From Paraspadella gotoi (Eukaryota > Chaetognatha), in contig CM119270.1 of NCBI GenBank assembly GCA_051294375.1, positions 16,364,152 to 16,428,151 of the forward strand: DNA of 64,000 nucleotides. Reading direction: 5' to 3'. Positions 21,909 through 33,909 of this stretch are shown here, piece after piece. The notes under the pieces were generated by a model. That model made no database searches and was not told the origin of the DNA. It saw only the letters and a list, made by a program, of their open reading frames with translations. The number at the start of each line of letters is the position of its first letter. The stretch's first letter is position 1. A program made the position numbers and the translations under genes.

Positions 21909-23056
21909 TCATAAAACGATAGAGGAGACCAATGTAAATCAATTCATGACGTAAAGGTAGAAATTTTTCTCTGTAATTGTGTTTAAGGTACTAAAAGGTC
22001 GAATCCAAAATTGTTTTCTTTTTTGTAAGGTTTTTTGGTGTGCTGTTATTTTGTTTTGTTAGTTGGGGTCAACTGTTAAGTAAACATAACTACAATTTTT
22101 ATGAGGTAAGGACTTTCGCAATGAGCTTATTATAATATTTACAAAAAAAAAAGATTACAAATTAAGCTGTGGATTAAAAAAAGAAAAAAAGAAAGAAAAA
22201 AATAGGACTGAAATCTTGTCTCTTTTTTTTTCGCTTCCATCTCCGTGAAGGTCAACGGGTCCCAAGGAAGACAGGACCAATTCTTTTCTCTTTTCTTTAT
22301 TTCATTTCCTTTTCTTTTTCTCATTCGCTCCTCCTTTGTTTCCTTTCTCCTTTCTTCTGAGCTCCTTTCCTTTATTTCCTGGAGGAGAAACGGTCCGTCC
22401 TTCGTTGTTCTTTCTTTTAGTTGCGCCGCGAGTACTCGCGGAGCAACTCTATAAGTCACTTTTCGGTCGGTCCGTCGGTATGTCTGTCTGTCGGTCTGTC
22501 TCACTTACCAATTGGATATAATTTGCCTATAGTTGATTGCTCATTTGTTAAGACAGAAAAAACCTCAAATCTGACTGAATCGGACTGAATTTAGGTGAGA
22601 GTCCAAATCTGGCGATTGGAAAAAGTGGGAGACGGAAAAAAAAGAAAAAAAGAAAAAAAGAAAAAAAAGAAAGAATAAAAGAGAGAAAAAAGAAAAAGAA
22701 AAAAAGAAAGAAAAAGAAAAAGAAAGAAAGAAAGAAAGAAAAAAAGAAAAAAAGAAAAAAGACAAAAAGACAAAAAAAGAAAGAAAGTGAAAAAGATATA
22801 AAAAGAAAAAAAATAATCAAATTTAAAATGAAATGAGTCGTTTATATGAAAAAGACATTGTGAAGAAATACTAAACCAAGAAATTCTCACATGCAAATAC
22901 TAACTTTATTCGATTTTAAAGTTTTACAAAATTAATTCTAAAAATTAATTTAACTTCTTTACGCCCTGGTGATGACAGTTAGTGGTTTATTAAGGATTAA
23001 AAATCTGTGAGTTTTACGTAGTATATTCAATGACATATATATATAGCTAGTAGTTA

Positions 23057-23090
<34 letters not shown>

Positions 23091-23161
23091 GCTGTCTTTC
23101 CCTCGAGTTCAACAGATTTATTTTTCTTTCTTCTTCTTGACGTCAGGCCCAGGCTCTAAAA

Positions 23162-23227
<66 letters not shown>

Positions 23228-23516
23228 AATGTTGTGCCTTTATTATTGATAATACCTGAGGGTTCCTCATAAAAAGTTCAATGTTCTATGATGTAAAATT
23301 TTGTACATAATACAACTTTTTTTTATTTAAGTATTGTTAATTTATTACACATTCGAAAATTTAGGACGTTTGTGATTAAGATTATTCATAGTTTTCAATT
23401 TAATGGTTGATAACAAAAAAAATCTTATAAAGATTTATAACTTAATACTAAGAAAATCAATACCATTTTTCATAATAAAAAACGATTGAAACAGCTCTTT
23501 CGAAGTCGAAGATCCC

Positions 23517-23559
<43 letters not shown>

Positions 23560-23760
23560 CCTCCTCTCTCCTCTCTCTCTCTCTCTCCCTCTCTCTCTAT
23601 CTCTCTCTGACCCTTCATTACGGCTTTTTCATTCGTTCACCGATTGGTCACTCGTTCTCGAGTTCTTCAAATGGATTTATGGTTCAATTTAAATTAAGAA
23701 TAACAAAACATGCGCATTCTGCAACATTTGGTACTTATATATCAATAATTTTAAAAATTA

Positions 23761-23801
<41 letters not shown>

Positions 23802-23803
23802 CA

Positions 23804-23856
<53 letters not shown>

Positions 23857-24300
23857 TTCATCCTTCCATCCTTTTCATCCGAAGCGGACAACTTTTTAGC
23901 TCCGGAGACCTTGACCTCCATATTGATATTTGATAATGACCCCGCCGCCATATTCTGACCTCTCATTGAACCCTCTTGACCTACGAGACACAGAACTTTA
24001 TTAATTTCGTATCTCGGACTCGCGATTCTTTCGTCTTTTGGAACGGCGATAGCTTTTTTGATTACAAATATTAAAACAAAGATGAATATAAAATTAATTA
24101 ATACAAAAATGCGAATGAAGTTTTTAAGTATTATTCATTGAACAATATGTGTTTGTGATTAAGATTATTATTCAAGTTGTAAAGTTATTTAATTGTAAGT
24201 TTTTAACGAACTGTAATTAGATTATTCTATTATTTATAATTATATGTTTATTTACTATTTATTCAATTATCTTTTCTTTATTTTCCCTTAAGTTAGGCGC
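21906..24300. other. Gene-poor, repeat-rich interval
   Basis: Contains an AAAG/AAAAG-rich stretch at 22635-22810, CT/GA microsatellites at 23055-23092, 23168-23222, 23520-23610 and 23763-23850, and AT-rich filler. The palindrome at 22419-22448 is listed separately. No gene is supported. Confidence 0.5.
22419..22448. repeat. 30-bp GC-rich palindrome
   Basis: A near-perfect palindrome, with core CCGCGAGTACTCGCGG perfectly symmetric and outer arms AGTTGC/GCAACT separated from the core by one mismatched pair. It is followed within 30 bases by GTCTGTCTGTCGGTCTGTC. It could form a cruciform or be the end of a dispersed element. Confidence 0.85.
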
Positions 24301-24520
24301 GTAATTTCTGCGCTAAATATTCCGGTCTTCATCCGGCACCTCCCTATCATTTCCCGGCTCCCGTTTCCGGCTCCTAGTTCCGGATTCCGTTTCTCGCTCT
24401 TAGTTCCGGCTTCAAATTGCGGATTTGGTTTCGACAACTAAAAACTATTTCCGGTTTCAGAATCTGAGGCTTTTTTTGGGGTCGAAAGCGGAAGTTGAAA
24501 AGACGAGACACGCAAGACGC

Positions 24521-24534
24521 GTTGCCATGGAAAC
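24521..24534. promoter_or_regulatory. RFX-type X-box
   Basis: GTTGCCATGGAAAC fits the imperfect-palindrome X-box bound by RFX factors (GTTNCCATGGNAAC). The 200 bases before it are rich in TTCCGG/CCGGAA words, including GCGGAAGT, which resemble ETS sites. Animal RFX sites often lie upstream of ciliary genes. No certain gene start follows, only a candidate exon at 25691. Confidence 0.5.
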
Positions 24535-24577
24535 GCAGAAACGCGGAAACCTGACGCGACCGGAGAAAGAAATGATG

Positions 24578-24585
24578 GACATTGA

Positions 24586-24677
<92 letters not shown>

Positions 24678-24680
24678 AAA
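24578..24680. repeat. (GAAA)n microsatellite
   Basis: About 100 bases of uninterrupted AAAG tetranucleotide repeat. Confidence 0.95.
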
Positions 24681-25690
24681 AAAAATATTAAAGAAAAAAT
24701 TCTTCATTTCTCAGATTTAATTAAAATTTATTAATCAAGAATTCTGTCATGAGACGAAAGATTTTTCCGTTACGCTTCAACGAAAAGTAGCTTTAAATTA
24801 GTTCGTTCGTTTGTTCGGCTCATATAAATTCATTTTACTTCCTTTACCTTTTTATGCAAGTATTACGATTAAATTTCGCTTCCTAAATTTTCTTCAAACT
24901 TTTTGACGTCATTTTTATTCTTAAAGTTTTTTTAAAAATTTTTTTATAAAAAAAAAAAATGAGAATCACTGGCTCAAGTTTTTCTCCTCACAAAAATAAA
25001 AGTAAAGAATATACAGAGTAAAAAAAAAGGGATAAGCAATGAATAAATAAAAAGGGAGAGAGAGAGAAAAAAAAAAAGAGAGAACGATCGAACATACGAG
25101 AAATTTTCAAGAGAACGTTCAAACTTTTTTTTTCTTCTCTTTAATCAAAATCACTTCTTCGCCCGTTTCTTTTGGAAAAACATAACCGAATGCGTCGCAG
25201 CATCTCTCTAGTTAAGAGTTGATATCTTCGTCAGAGGTTATGAAATAATTCAGTTATGCTTCTAATCCCGCCACTTAGTTTTTAAATCCGTGTTGGAAAA
25301 TGGGTATGGATAAAAAAGACCAACTGGAAACAAAAAAATGATAAGGGAGAACGAATTTAACCGGGAAATGATACAAATTATGATGCATTTAATCTTCGAT
25401 TTCTGTTAAGTATTAAAAAAAACTTTTTCTCTTTTTTCTTGGATGTGGATCAAGGAAGCGGTAAGAAGATCTCAGCCCACCGACCTTCCCTGTGGATGTG
25501 TGGTTGGTTGTGCGATTGGGTTGATTGATTGAGTTGATTGATTGGGTTGATTGGGTTGATTAGGTTGATCGGGTCTATTGGGTTGATTTGTTGATTACTT
25601 TCGAATATCGAGAGATGGTAGGTTTTTTGTCTCGTTAAAATGAAATTATATGGAACACTAATATTATATTCTTTACCTTTTTCCTACTAG

Positions 25691-25742
25691 ATTGATAACA
25701 GAAAATGCGGGGAACCGGAGGAGATGTCACTAAAATGTTATC
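25691..25742 (+). other. Candidate 52-base plus-strand exon
   Basis: Flanked by a strong acceptor (TTTTTCCTACTAG) and a consensus donor (GTAAGT). The open reading is IDNRKCGEPEEMSLKCYR, with two Cys. The exon is short, but both splice sites are good. The product is not recognised. Confidence 0.3.
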
Positions 25743-27856
25743 GTAAGTTTTTTTTATAATTAAGCTTTCAAAATAGATTTTAATTGCCTCGGTTTTTCGG
25801 CAAAAGTATATACATTCTACTAAATTTATTCACCTTACGAGGAAAAAAAATCGATCGGTCTTAAAAGTGAAAAAAGAAACGACTTCTTTGAACCAAAACA
25901 TAAAAGTAATCGCGGGTTTAATGTAAACAAAAGTCTCAAACAAAAGGCCCCTTCGATGAATGACCTACGATCGAGGCGGCTACGGAGAAAGAAATTTCAC
26001 TTTCTTCACAAATTTATTAATCGATTCGATTTGAACGTAAAAAAAATTTCTTTTTTTTTTAAATATTGTTTTTTTATTTTTTTTTTATTTTTCTTGGATC
26101 GAAAAGTGATTAGCCTCCGTCAGAAAATCAAAACATTAGCGCGATTAAACCGACGATGACCGTAATTCTTTTTCGTCATTAATTTCATTTAATTTTATTT
26201 CTTTTTATTTTTTTTTCTAAAATATTTTGAAACTGGTTCCCGATTCGTTCCTTCGATATTCGAAGCCTCGTTAATATTTTTTCTTTCACGTCTTTTTTTT
26301 TAAGATTCGAGATCAAAAAAACGTCAAGAGACTCGAACGTGTTCTTTAGCCGATGCGTCGAATGTTGAAGACATCCCTCTAAGTCTTTTTTATCTTTAGG
26401 TGTTTGTTTAAAGGAAGAAAAATCATTAGTGCAGTCATTCCATTTTGGAATATGACGTAAAAAGTGGCTAGAGTAGATTAAAACATAAACTAGTAGAATT
26501 TGTAATGGTTTTTGTTTAACTCGTTATTTTTCCATGCTATAAAATTATATACAATTTTTTAAAAAAATTTCACAATTCTTTTTTTCAATTTGGTTGACTC
26601 TCGTATTTTAAAATCAATTGAATTTAATAGTTGGTACGCAATTCTTTTAAAATTCTTTTAAAACAAAATTGGAATGATAGTTTTGTTTAGTTTAATTTTA
26701 AGAATAATGATTGAGTCATCAACGATTTATTTGTCCTGATAAAAATCATAACAGTTTGTTTGCTCTAGAAATAAAAAAAAACAAAAACTTTCTCTCAATC
26801 ATCACATTTAAATCCAAAACAAAAATTTCTTTTTCAATTCGATGCCTCGAAATTACCGACTTTGATAACCGTCGTTTTACGACATTTCCACGATTACATT
26901 ATTCTTTCTTGTCAAAGGCGGTTTGTTTAATTCGTTGTTTAAACCCGGGTAGCCGATCTTACAGAGCAAGAAATAGGCGGGGAACCCCGGGTCGACGTGG
27001 CTCAAATTGGACCGACAGTCCTTAAGCTTTGTTGTCTCTTTAATTTGGGTCGACCACCGAGGAGGACACGTTCCACACTCGACTGAGGACGAGTTTAAGA
27101 TCGCGTGGATCGAGACGTGGGCATCTGTGGTCGATGATACTCGTTCGCGGGATATATATCAACTATATACAAGAAAATGTAAACACTTTTGATTAATATT
27201 GTTTAATGTTTATAGCGTGTATTTTAAAATTTTAAAGTGAACTATTTACCAAGACCATATATCAACCAAGTGATAAATAAATGAATTTAACTTCCACGAA
27301 TCATTTGAAATTGAATAGATCAGTAAATCGGGAAAATAAAAGAGTCGATAAATTACGCATTATTATTTCAATTCATCGACCAAAAAATCAAAGTTTATTT
27401 ATGTCACTATATGTTTTTCTAGAATTTCGTTTTTTTATCTTCTCCTCCTCCTCCTCTTCCGCCTTCTCCTCCTCCTCCTACTTCTCCCCCTCCTCCTCAT
27501 TCACTTCATTCCGGATTCCACTCAGTCTTTGATGTTGTTTCAGATTCCATTTCGCTTATGAGTATTTAGGGCGTCGCTTTCATCGCCTCTGACTCCCAAT
27601 CTAAGATGACGACGACGACGACGACGACGACAACAACGTCGTTCGCGACAAAGATGAGGACAAGGGTAATGACGAAAACTCAATCTTCTCGTGGAAAATG
27701 AAGTTGAGGACGGAAAAGATTCATCGATGATGAGCAAAAAACGAGGAACTGGTTTTCGTTTGTTGTAACAAGGATTAACACAAGCTTATATTTATCTTTA
27801 TTGACCTAATTACGGCGACGTTGTTTTTAATCCGCTATTGTCTTCGCAACGTTTAT
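25743..27856. other. Gene-poor interval
   Basis: Mostly AT-rich. A GC-richer island at about 26940-27150 contains open frames on the plus strand (26711-27025 and 27007-27192) with no clear splice context. (GAC)n lies at about 27605-27632 and a (CTC)n stretch at 27440-27500. No gene is supported. Confidence 0.4.
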
Positions 27857-27890
27857 GAAATTGGTACATTCAATAAACTAGCTATCTTTG
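27857..27890 (-). repeat. Truncated copy of dispersed repeat
   Basis: Its reverse complement reads AAGATAGCTAGTTTATTGAA then TGTACCAATTTCAT, a shortened version of the family end. Confidence 0.45.
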
Positions 27891-28145
27891 AATTAGAATA
27901 CCGAAATACAAACAAGATAGAGAGACCCAATTTGAACTTCATAAAAAATATGAATGGTTATTATATTGGTTGTACCAATTAAATAAAATTCAGCTCCTTG
28001 TATTTTGATGCTGGGCGGAGTATTCCCCGATCTAATACTTAAGCTAGGCGGAGTATTTCCCGATCTAATACTTAAGGGAGTGAATGAACGAGACTGTGAG
28101 AGAGTATTGATTGAAAGCTTGCAGGAACCTGCTATGTCATTATCT

Positions 28146-28259
28146 TGTAAGATTGATGGAGGCCTTAAACCACCATAGCCGGTCCAAAGTCAGGGGCAAG
28201 ATAGCTTATTATTAAATGAATTGTTAACTGTTATATTGGTTGTACCAATTTCATACATA
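28146..28259 (+). repeat. Best copy of dispersed hairpin-ended repeat
   Basis: Order of blocks: AAACCACCATAGCCGGTCC, AAAGTCAGGGGCAAGATAGC, TTATTATTAAATGAATTGT, then ATTGGTTGTACCAATTTCATA. ATTGGT-tgt-ACCAAT forms a terminal hairpin. No tRNA-like promoter and no coding region are seen. Confidence 0.7.
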
Positions 28260-28376
28260 TGTAGATGTAATATCATTCTTTATAATAATACGATTTTTTT
28301 TAAATCAAATATATACTCAAACCTGCGACGTTTTCCTTCAACCTTGTCTCGAGTCTCCAAAGTCAACTCAGACCAT

Positions 28377-28410
<34 letters not shown>

Positions 28411-29225
28411 TCATTCACTTCGTCTTCGATTTATTCTCCTCGTCCGAGACGCCGTCACCGTCGTCGTCGTCTTCGTCGTCGTCGTCGTCCACAGTGATCG
28501 AGTTGACCTTTTATTCAACTCACATCGAATCCGCGTCACTCGTCATCGAAGGATATTGCTTCCTCCTCACCCTCGAGGCGAAGAAGGTGGGTAGTGGATG
28601 GTGGTTTAGGTGGATGGTGGGCGAGGTGGATGGTGGGTGAGGTGGGCCAGCAGGGTGAGGAGAATGAGTGAGTCGGGGAGGGGAAATCGGCGGGAACGCT
28701 GAACTATGAAAGGGCTATCGAAACCTCTCTAAAGTATATCTTTCAGTTCCTTAGTAATATGGATATGAACTAATAAAATCGCAGAATAATGATAGTAATA
28801 ATAATACGATTCAGTGCGATAATTATTATTCTAAATTCGACTTAGTGATAACATTAATGCTTATAATAGTATCGATAATAAAAGAATACAAAAATCTGTC
28901 ATTTTGCTGAATTGAAAAAAAAAAAAAAAAAACATCAAGCGCGGGCCATTAGTGTCTCAGGGGGTTTTTGTGTATGACTAGCATAAATACTGGGGAAAAA
29001 ATACAATAAAGTAAAGGAAAAATAGTATAAAAAAAGGAAATAAAGAATGGAAAAATAAATAAATTAATAATAGATAAAGAGAGAAAAAAGAAACAAAAGA
29101 AGAAAGAAAGAAACAAAAAAAAAGAAAAAGAAAAAGGCTTCACCGACTGTTGCCGGCGTCTATTGTTTTCTGATTTTGTTCTTTCTTTTTTTTTAGTATT
29201 AGTTTTTTAATCTTTTTTTTTTCAG

Positions 29226-29318
29226 GGTCGGATCGTCAAAGCTTCAAACTCGATCTTCGGTTTCGAGGGACGGATCATTCCCAGGCGATGAAGGACGATA
29301 GAGACGGAGTCAACGTTC
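29226..29318 (+). other. Candidate plus-strand exon in the left arm
   Basis: A very strong polypyrimidine tract and CAG end at 29225, and a GTGAGA donor follows 29318. One frame is open across it, containing SFKLDLRFRGTDHSQAMKDD. A mirror copy lies near 38700-38800. No family recognised. Confidence 0.3.
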
Positions 29319-30250
29319 GTGAGAAAAACAAATAAATTTCAAATTTGTAATTATTTATGTATTCATTCAACTTTTTATTTATATAGATTTTTCGCAATTC
29401 GTAAAATAATCTTTTAGAAATGTGAGGAATCGGAAATTAAAATTATCTTTTTTTAAAAAAAAATATTGATACAAAATGATCTAATTCCGCCATCGTCTGG
29501 ATCGATCCGTTTTTCATTGTTTCCTGCGAATGATAATTAAATTCGATTTGTGCGTCATCATCGTCGTCGTCGTCGTCGTCGTCGTCTTCTCCGTAGTCGT
29601 CGCTTTCGTCGTTGTTGTTGACCTTGTAAAGACGTGATGTTTTTAAAATCGCCGTCGTCAACTTAATAACCTTGAAGATAATGTTTGATTTCTATTTAAT
29701 AATTTGCACCGTCTTCCTCTTAGTGTCATCTCCTTGTCTTTTGAGGTTTTATTTTTCTCGAGTCGTCGTAAAGTTTCGTCATGGTCGTCTTCGAATGACT
29801 TGTATAAATAATATAATAAATAAATAAGTAACAAGGACGTTTAGAAGATTAGGAAGATTACGAAATTACAACTCCGACTATAGCCGGCTGTGACGAAGTG
29901 CAGATTTATGTGAAGATTACGATTTTAAACCGCCATAGATATCCAATGAGTCGAGACGACAACAAGCGTTTGGTGTTTCATTTCTGGGCATTAAAAAAAA
30001 AATGCTCTATCGTTTACGTATGATTCTAATAAGTAAAACATTAAGAAAATATGGAAAACACATAGAGACTTGGAGAGCGCCGATGTTCGGTAAATCGCTG
30101 GGCTTTAAATGGCGAATGTGGTAGGTATGTGTAATTTTTTCGTATAAAATGGCAAAAGAAGCGGTGATGAAAGGCTAAGAAAACAATAGTACATCGCAAA
30201 ATGGATCGATCAATTTGAATGCAGGCGTGACTTGGGTCGGATTTGATCTG

Positions 30251-30251
<1 letters not shown>

Positions 30252-30330
<79 letters not shown>
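30252..30330. repeat. CT microsatellite
   Basis: About 80 bases of uninterrupted (CT)n. Confidence 0.95.
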
Positions 30331-30333
<3 letters not shown>

Positions 30334-30404
30334 GAGATAATTTACTCTCTTTCTTTCTTCCTTTTTTTCATTATCCCATTCTACTTCACATCTTCCCTCA
30401 CCAG

Positions 30405-30524
30405 CTACAACAATCCCTAATTGACGGAGCTGCTTTGAACTTACCTCCCGTACTTTCCTCCAACTTCCGTCATTCTATGTTTTGGAATCTTAATCCATTT
30501 CTCAGATGGGCTTGTATGACTTAA
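30405..30524 (+). other. Candidate plus-strand terminal exon
   Basis: A good acceptor (TCTTCCCTCACCAG) is followed by an open frame to a stop at 30522-30524, starting LQQSLIDGAALNLPPV. AATAAA occurs at about 30671. SLIDGAALNL is faintly like part of a SAM domain, but this is too short to claim. A mirror copy lies near 37395-37515. Confidence 0.25.
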
Positions 30525-31060
30525 GGGAAGATTATTCATGCTTGATAGATTATTATAAAATAGAATAATCATACATACGTATATATACGTTAAATTTAAA
30601 TCCGAGAAGTCGCGTCCAGAAATTTTAATAAGTGAGCGACTTAATAGTTACGCAGATATGTACAATTGTACATAATAAACTAGTACTTGCCGATTTAAAC
30701 AAATATTCTTTTGCTCTTCTGACGCACGATCCCTCCCCTTAATCCGCGATATAGTGACCGAAACATCGGGTCGCGTCCCTTAAGATTCGACCTTTTGGTC
30801 TTTCGCTTGATCCCGTCCGTGGTGAGGGGGGGGGGCGGGGTGGGGAGAGGGGAAATTTGGAAATAGGTGAGGGAAAAGTTTAGTTTTTGGTTTTGGGAGA
30901 AGAGGCAGAGCGGGAAATTAGTGACAGTTAACGGGGTAATATCTGGTGTGATCTTTGAGGGTGTAGGAGGGTGTAGCACCGAGGGAGGGAGGCATGGAGT
31001 GCTTCGTATTAAAAGGGAAATTTATATTGAAAATTTCATACTACATTGTTATTTTCGGAG

Positions 31061-31165
31061 TTGAGCTTCAAAGAGGATCCAGTTGGAGAAATAGGCGAAC
31101 CAGAGTTGATTTCCCGGGGCAAACGAGACGCCTGTTGCCATTTCAAGGCGGATATCATTTCGCGG
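31061..31165 (+). other. Candidate 35-codon plus-strand exon
   Basis: Exactly 35 open codons lie between a TTTTCGGAG acceptor and a GTAAAG donor, phase 0 at both ends. The reading begins LSFKEDPVGEIGEPELISRG and ends KADIISR, with an RGKRDACC stretch between. The minus strand is also open here but lacks an acceptor. A degraded mirror copy lies near 36690-36790. Confidence 0.3.
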
Positions 31166-31297
31166 GTAAAGAATGAACAAATTGCAATGGAATCGCAATG
31201 AGAAAACAAATTAGCATCGAAAAACTTCATGCTGAAACGCGAGTATTTACTCTATTAAAAACTCGAGCTAATAACAACACGTTAATTCTCTGGCGCG

Positions 31298-31372
31298 CGA
31301 CATGATGCATGCAAAATGCGTGCGCGACATGATGCATGCGCTACATGATGCATGCAAAATGCGCGACATGTA
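31298..31372. repeat. Direct repeats of GACATGATGCATGC
   Basis: ACATGATGCATGC occurs three times, interleaved with AAAATGCGYGCGC. The units contain the self-complementary words ATGCAT and GCATGC. The mirror region near 36400-36490 keeps only a degraded version. Confidence 0.7.
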
Positions 31373-31456
31373 GGTGCAAATCGCGACGGACGGTTGAAAG
31401 TTGGTCCTTTCGGTCCAAAGGGAAAATTGAGGGATAAAAATTTCAAGTTCAAAGAG

Positions 31457-31577
<121 letters not shown>

Positions 31578-32104
31578 CAATATCTCCCCATTTTTTCATC
31601 GCCATCACAGATCGATTCCAATTTTTTTCGGCTCAGCGCTCTTGAGTCCCGCCTCCATTTTTTCATATCCCTTTTCCTTCGCCCCATCGTCCTTCTCTTG
31701 ATCTTTCATTTTTCTTTTCAACCCTTTCGGATATTTAACACAACATTTATCTTATAAACTTAGCTTTTATTGTTTTTTTAAATTTACACTGTTTACTTTA
31801 AAACTTATGTCGATCACAGTTCGCTCACAGTTCGCTATTCCCTTCTATCTCCTTTTCTTCTACTCCTTTCACCAACCCTTGCTCTCCTTTTTTTTTTCTC
31901 AATTTTTCCAATTCCTCCTCCTCCTCCTCCTCCTCCCTCCTCCTCCTCCTCTCCTCCTCCTCCTTCCCATTCAACCTCCCTCACCTCAACTCACCCTCTT
32001 CTCCAAACGGCGAACAAGAGACGGACGCCGCTATGAATTTCAATCGCTAACCTTTCCATCAACTTTCTCTCCTTCTTTTTCGCGTCCAAAACGTCACCTC
32101 CTAC

Positions 32105-32177
<73 letters not shown>

Positions 32178-32315
32178 TCTCTTCTCTCTCTCTCTCTTCC
32201 GTCCAAAACGTCACCTCAATCGCCTCTTCATAACTTGGCCTGTCGCTCGCTGGCTTCTCTTCATCTTTTTTGTTCTTTCTTTTCTTTCTTTCTTTTTTCT
32301 TTCTTCTTTCTTTCT

Positions 32316-32354
<39 letters not shown>

Positions 32355-32975
32355 GGATCACCTCCCCTTTCAAATCTAAGATTATTACCCTATTCCGGCG
32401 ACCGCTCCTTTGAAAACTTTCACATGTCGGAGTCCGAACCCAATTTTCAAAGAGTTACTTTTGTCGCCGAGACTTTTTTAACGTTAAATATTTGGTTTTA
32501 TATACATATTTGGTTTTATATATATATATACATATTTGGTTTTATATATATATATATTTAGTTTTATATAATAAAGCTCTTTAAATATTTCGACTTCTTG
32601 TTATCACAAAGGCTCACCTTGGCGAAAAATCTTTCATCCACCTTTCTTAAAGATGACCGCCATCTTTGAAACCCTTATCCAGCCTTATCCTTAAATTCTA
32701 CGCCACCCACGCACTGGGTGACTATGTGGGCCACCCAGTCACTGATAATTCGAAAGGCTTCCTCCCGACCTCTCATCTCCCACTGAAGGAAGGACGGTTT
32801 TGTCACGGGAAACCTCAGGCTTAGTCACGGCCTCGATTCTGTGTATCGGCATTGCCCAAACTGAAGGCTTTGTCACGCCCGTCTTCATTTCCGTGCCACG
32901 GTATGAGACGTTAACGACACTGCCAAATTTTTGATCATGTCTTTGGACGTTCAGATTTGATTATCCACCTTATCT

Positions 32976-33018
<43 letters not shown>

Positions 33019-33401
33019 TAACATTTTCTTTTCCTCTTCTAAAAAAAATATGAGGAGTCAATTTGGGAAATAATTGAATTTTCAGAAAAAAATACAGAAA
33101 TTTAACGTTTTTATTTTTAAATAATCGAAGTGATTTCTTTATTTTATGTTATATATATATATGGTAAGCAACTTGTTTTTCTTGGTCCATGATCGATCAA
33201 ACATCAAGTATTTTCTTCAATAAGTATTGACACGCTCGTCCCGGTCACTCCACACGTTTCTGGGGTGTTGGGTGAGGCCGACCGCTGGGGCGAACCGCCA
33301 AGCCCGCTTCGAAAATCGAAACCACATTTTTCAAAATTCAAAATTTAAAATTCAAATAAACGTAAAATGTTTTTTTTTCTCGGGGACCGTGGTTGGGTTT
33401 T

Positions 33402-33477
<76 letters not shown>

Positions 33478-33732
33478 TTTTCTTTATATCTCCACCGGAC
33501 AATCAAGTTTCTAATTTACGTAATTTCATTTTTAAACTTTAAAAAAAGAATATTTTTTTTTTCGTATATTTAGATGTTGAATTCGTTTTTCTAACAACTA
33601 TGGACTATAGTTAAAATCAATTTCTCGATTTAAGAAATGTTTAAACCATAGCGAAAAAAATATACCGACGAATCAGATAAAATAACGACGTGGCGACCTC
33701 CAATGGGACCGACCAACCGACCGCCAAATCAA

Positions 33733-33735
<3 letters not shown>

Positions 33736-33769
<34 letters not shown>

Positions 33770-33909
33770 TATAGAGAAGAAAGAAAAGAAAGAAAGAAAG
33801 AATGAAAGAAAGAAAGAAATAAAGAAAGAAAGAGAAAAAAAAAAAGAAAGAAAGAAAGAAAGAAAAAAGAGAAAGAAGAAAAGAGAAAGAAAAAAGAAAA
33901 GAAAGAAAG
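33736..33909. repeat. TTTC/GAAA tip of the palindrome
   Basis: Bases 33736-33770 are (TTTC)n and 33777-33909 are imperfect (GAAA)n. The arms CCGCCAAATCAAATC and GATTTGATTTGGCGG close exactly on the two sides. The tip is therefore itself self-complementary. Confidence 0.9.

Noticed and set aside
30695-30979. Basic minus-strand frame ending near RRGGIVRQKSKRIFV-like sequence
   Set aside because: Attractive composition, but no acceptor AG in a usable position; the plus strand is also open with a donor. Left unresolved and not annotated.
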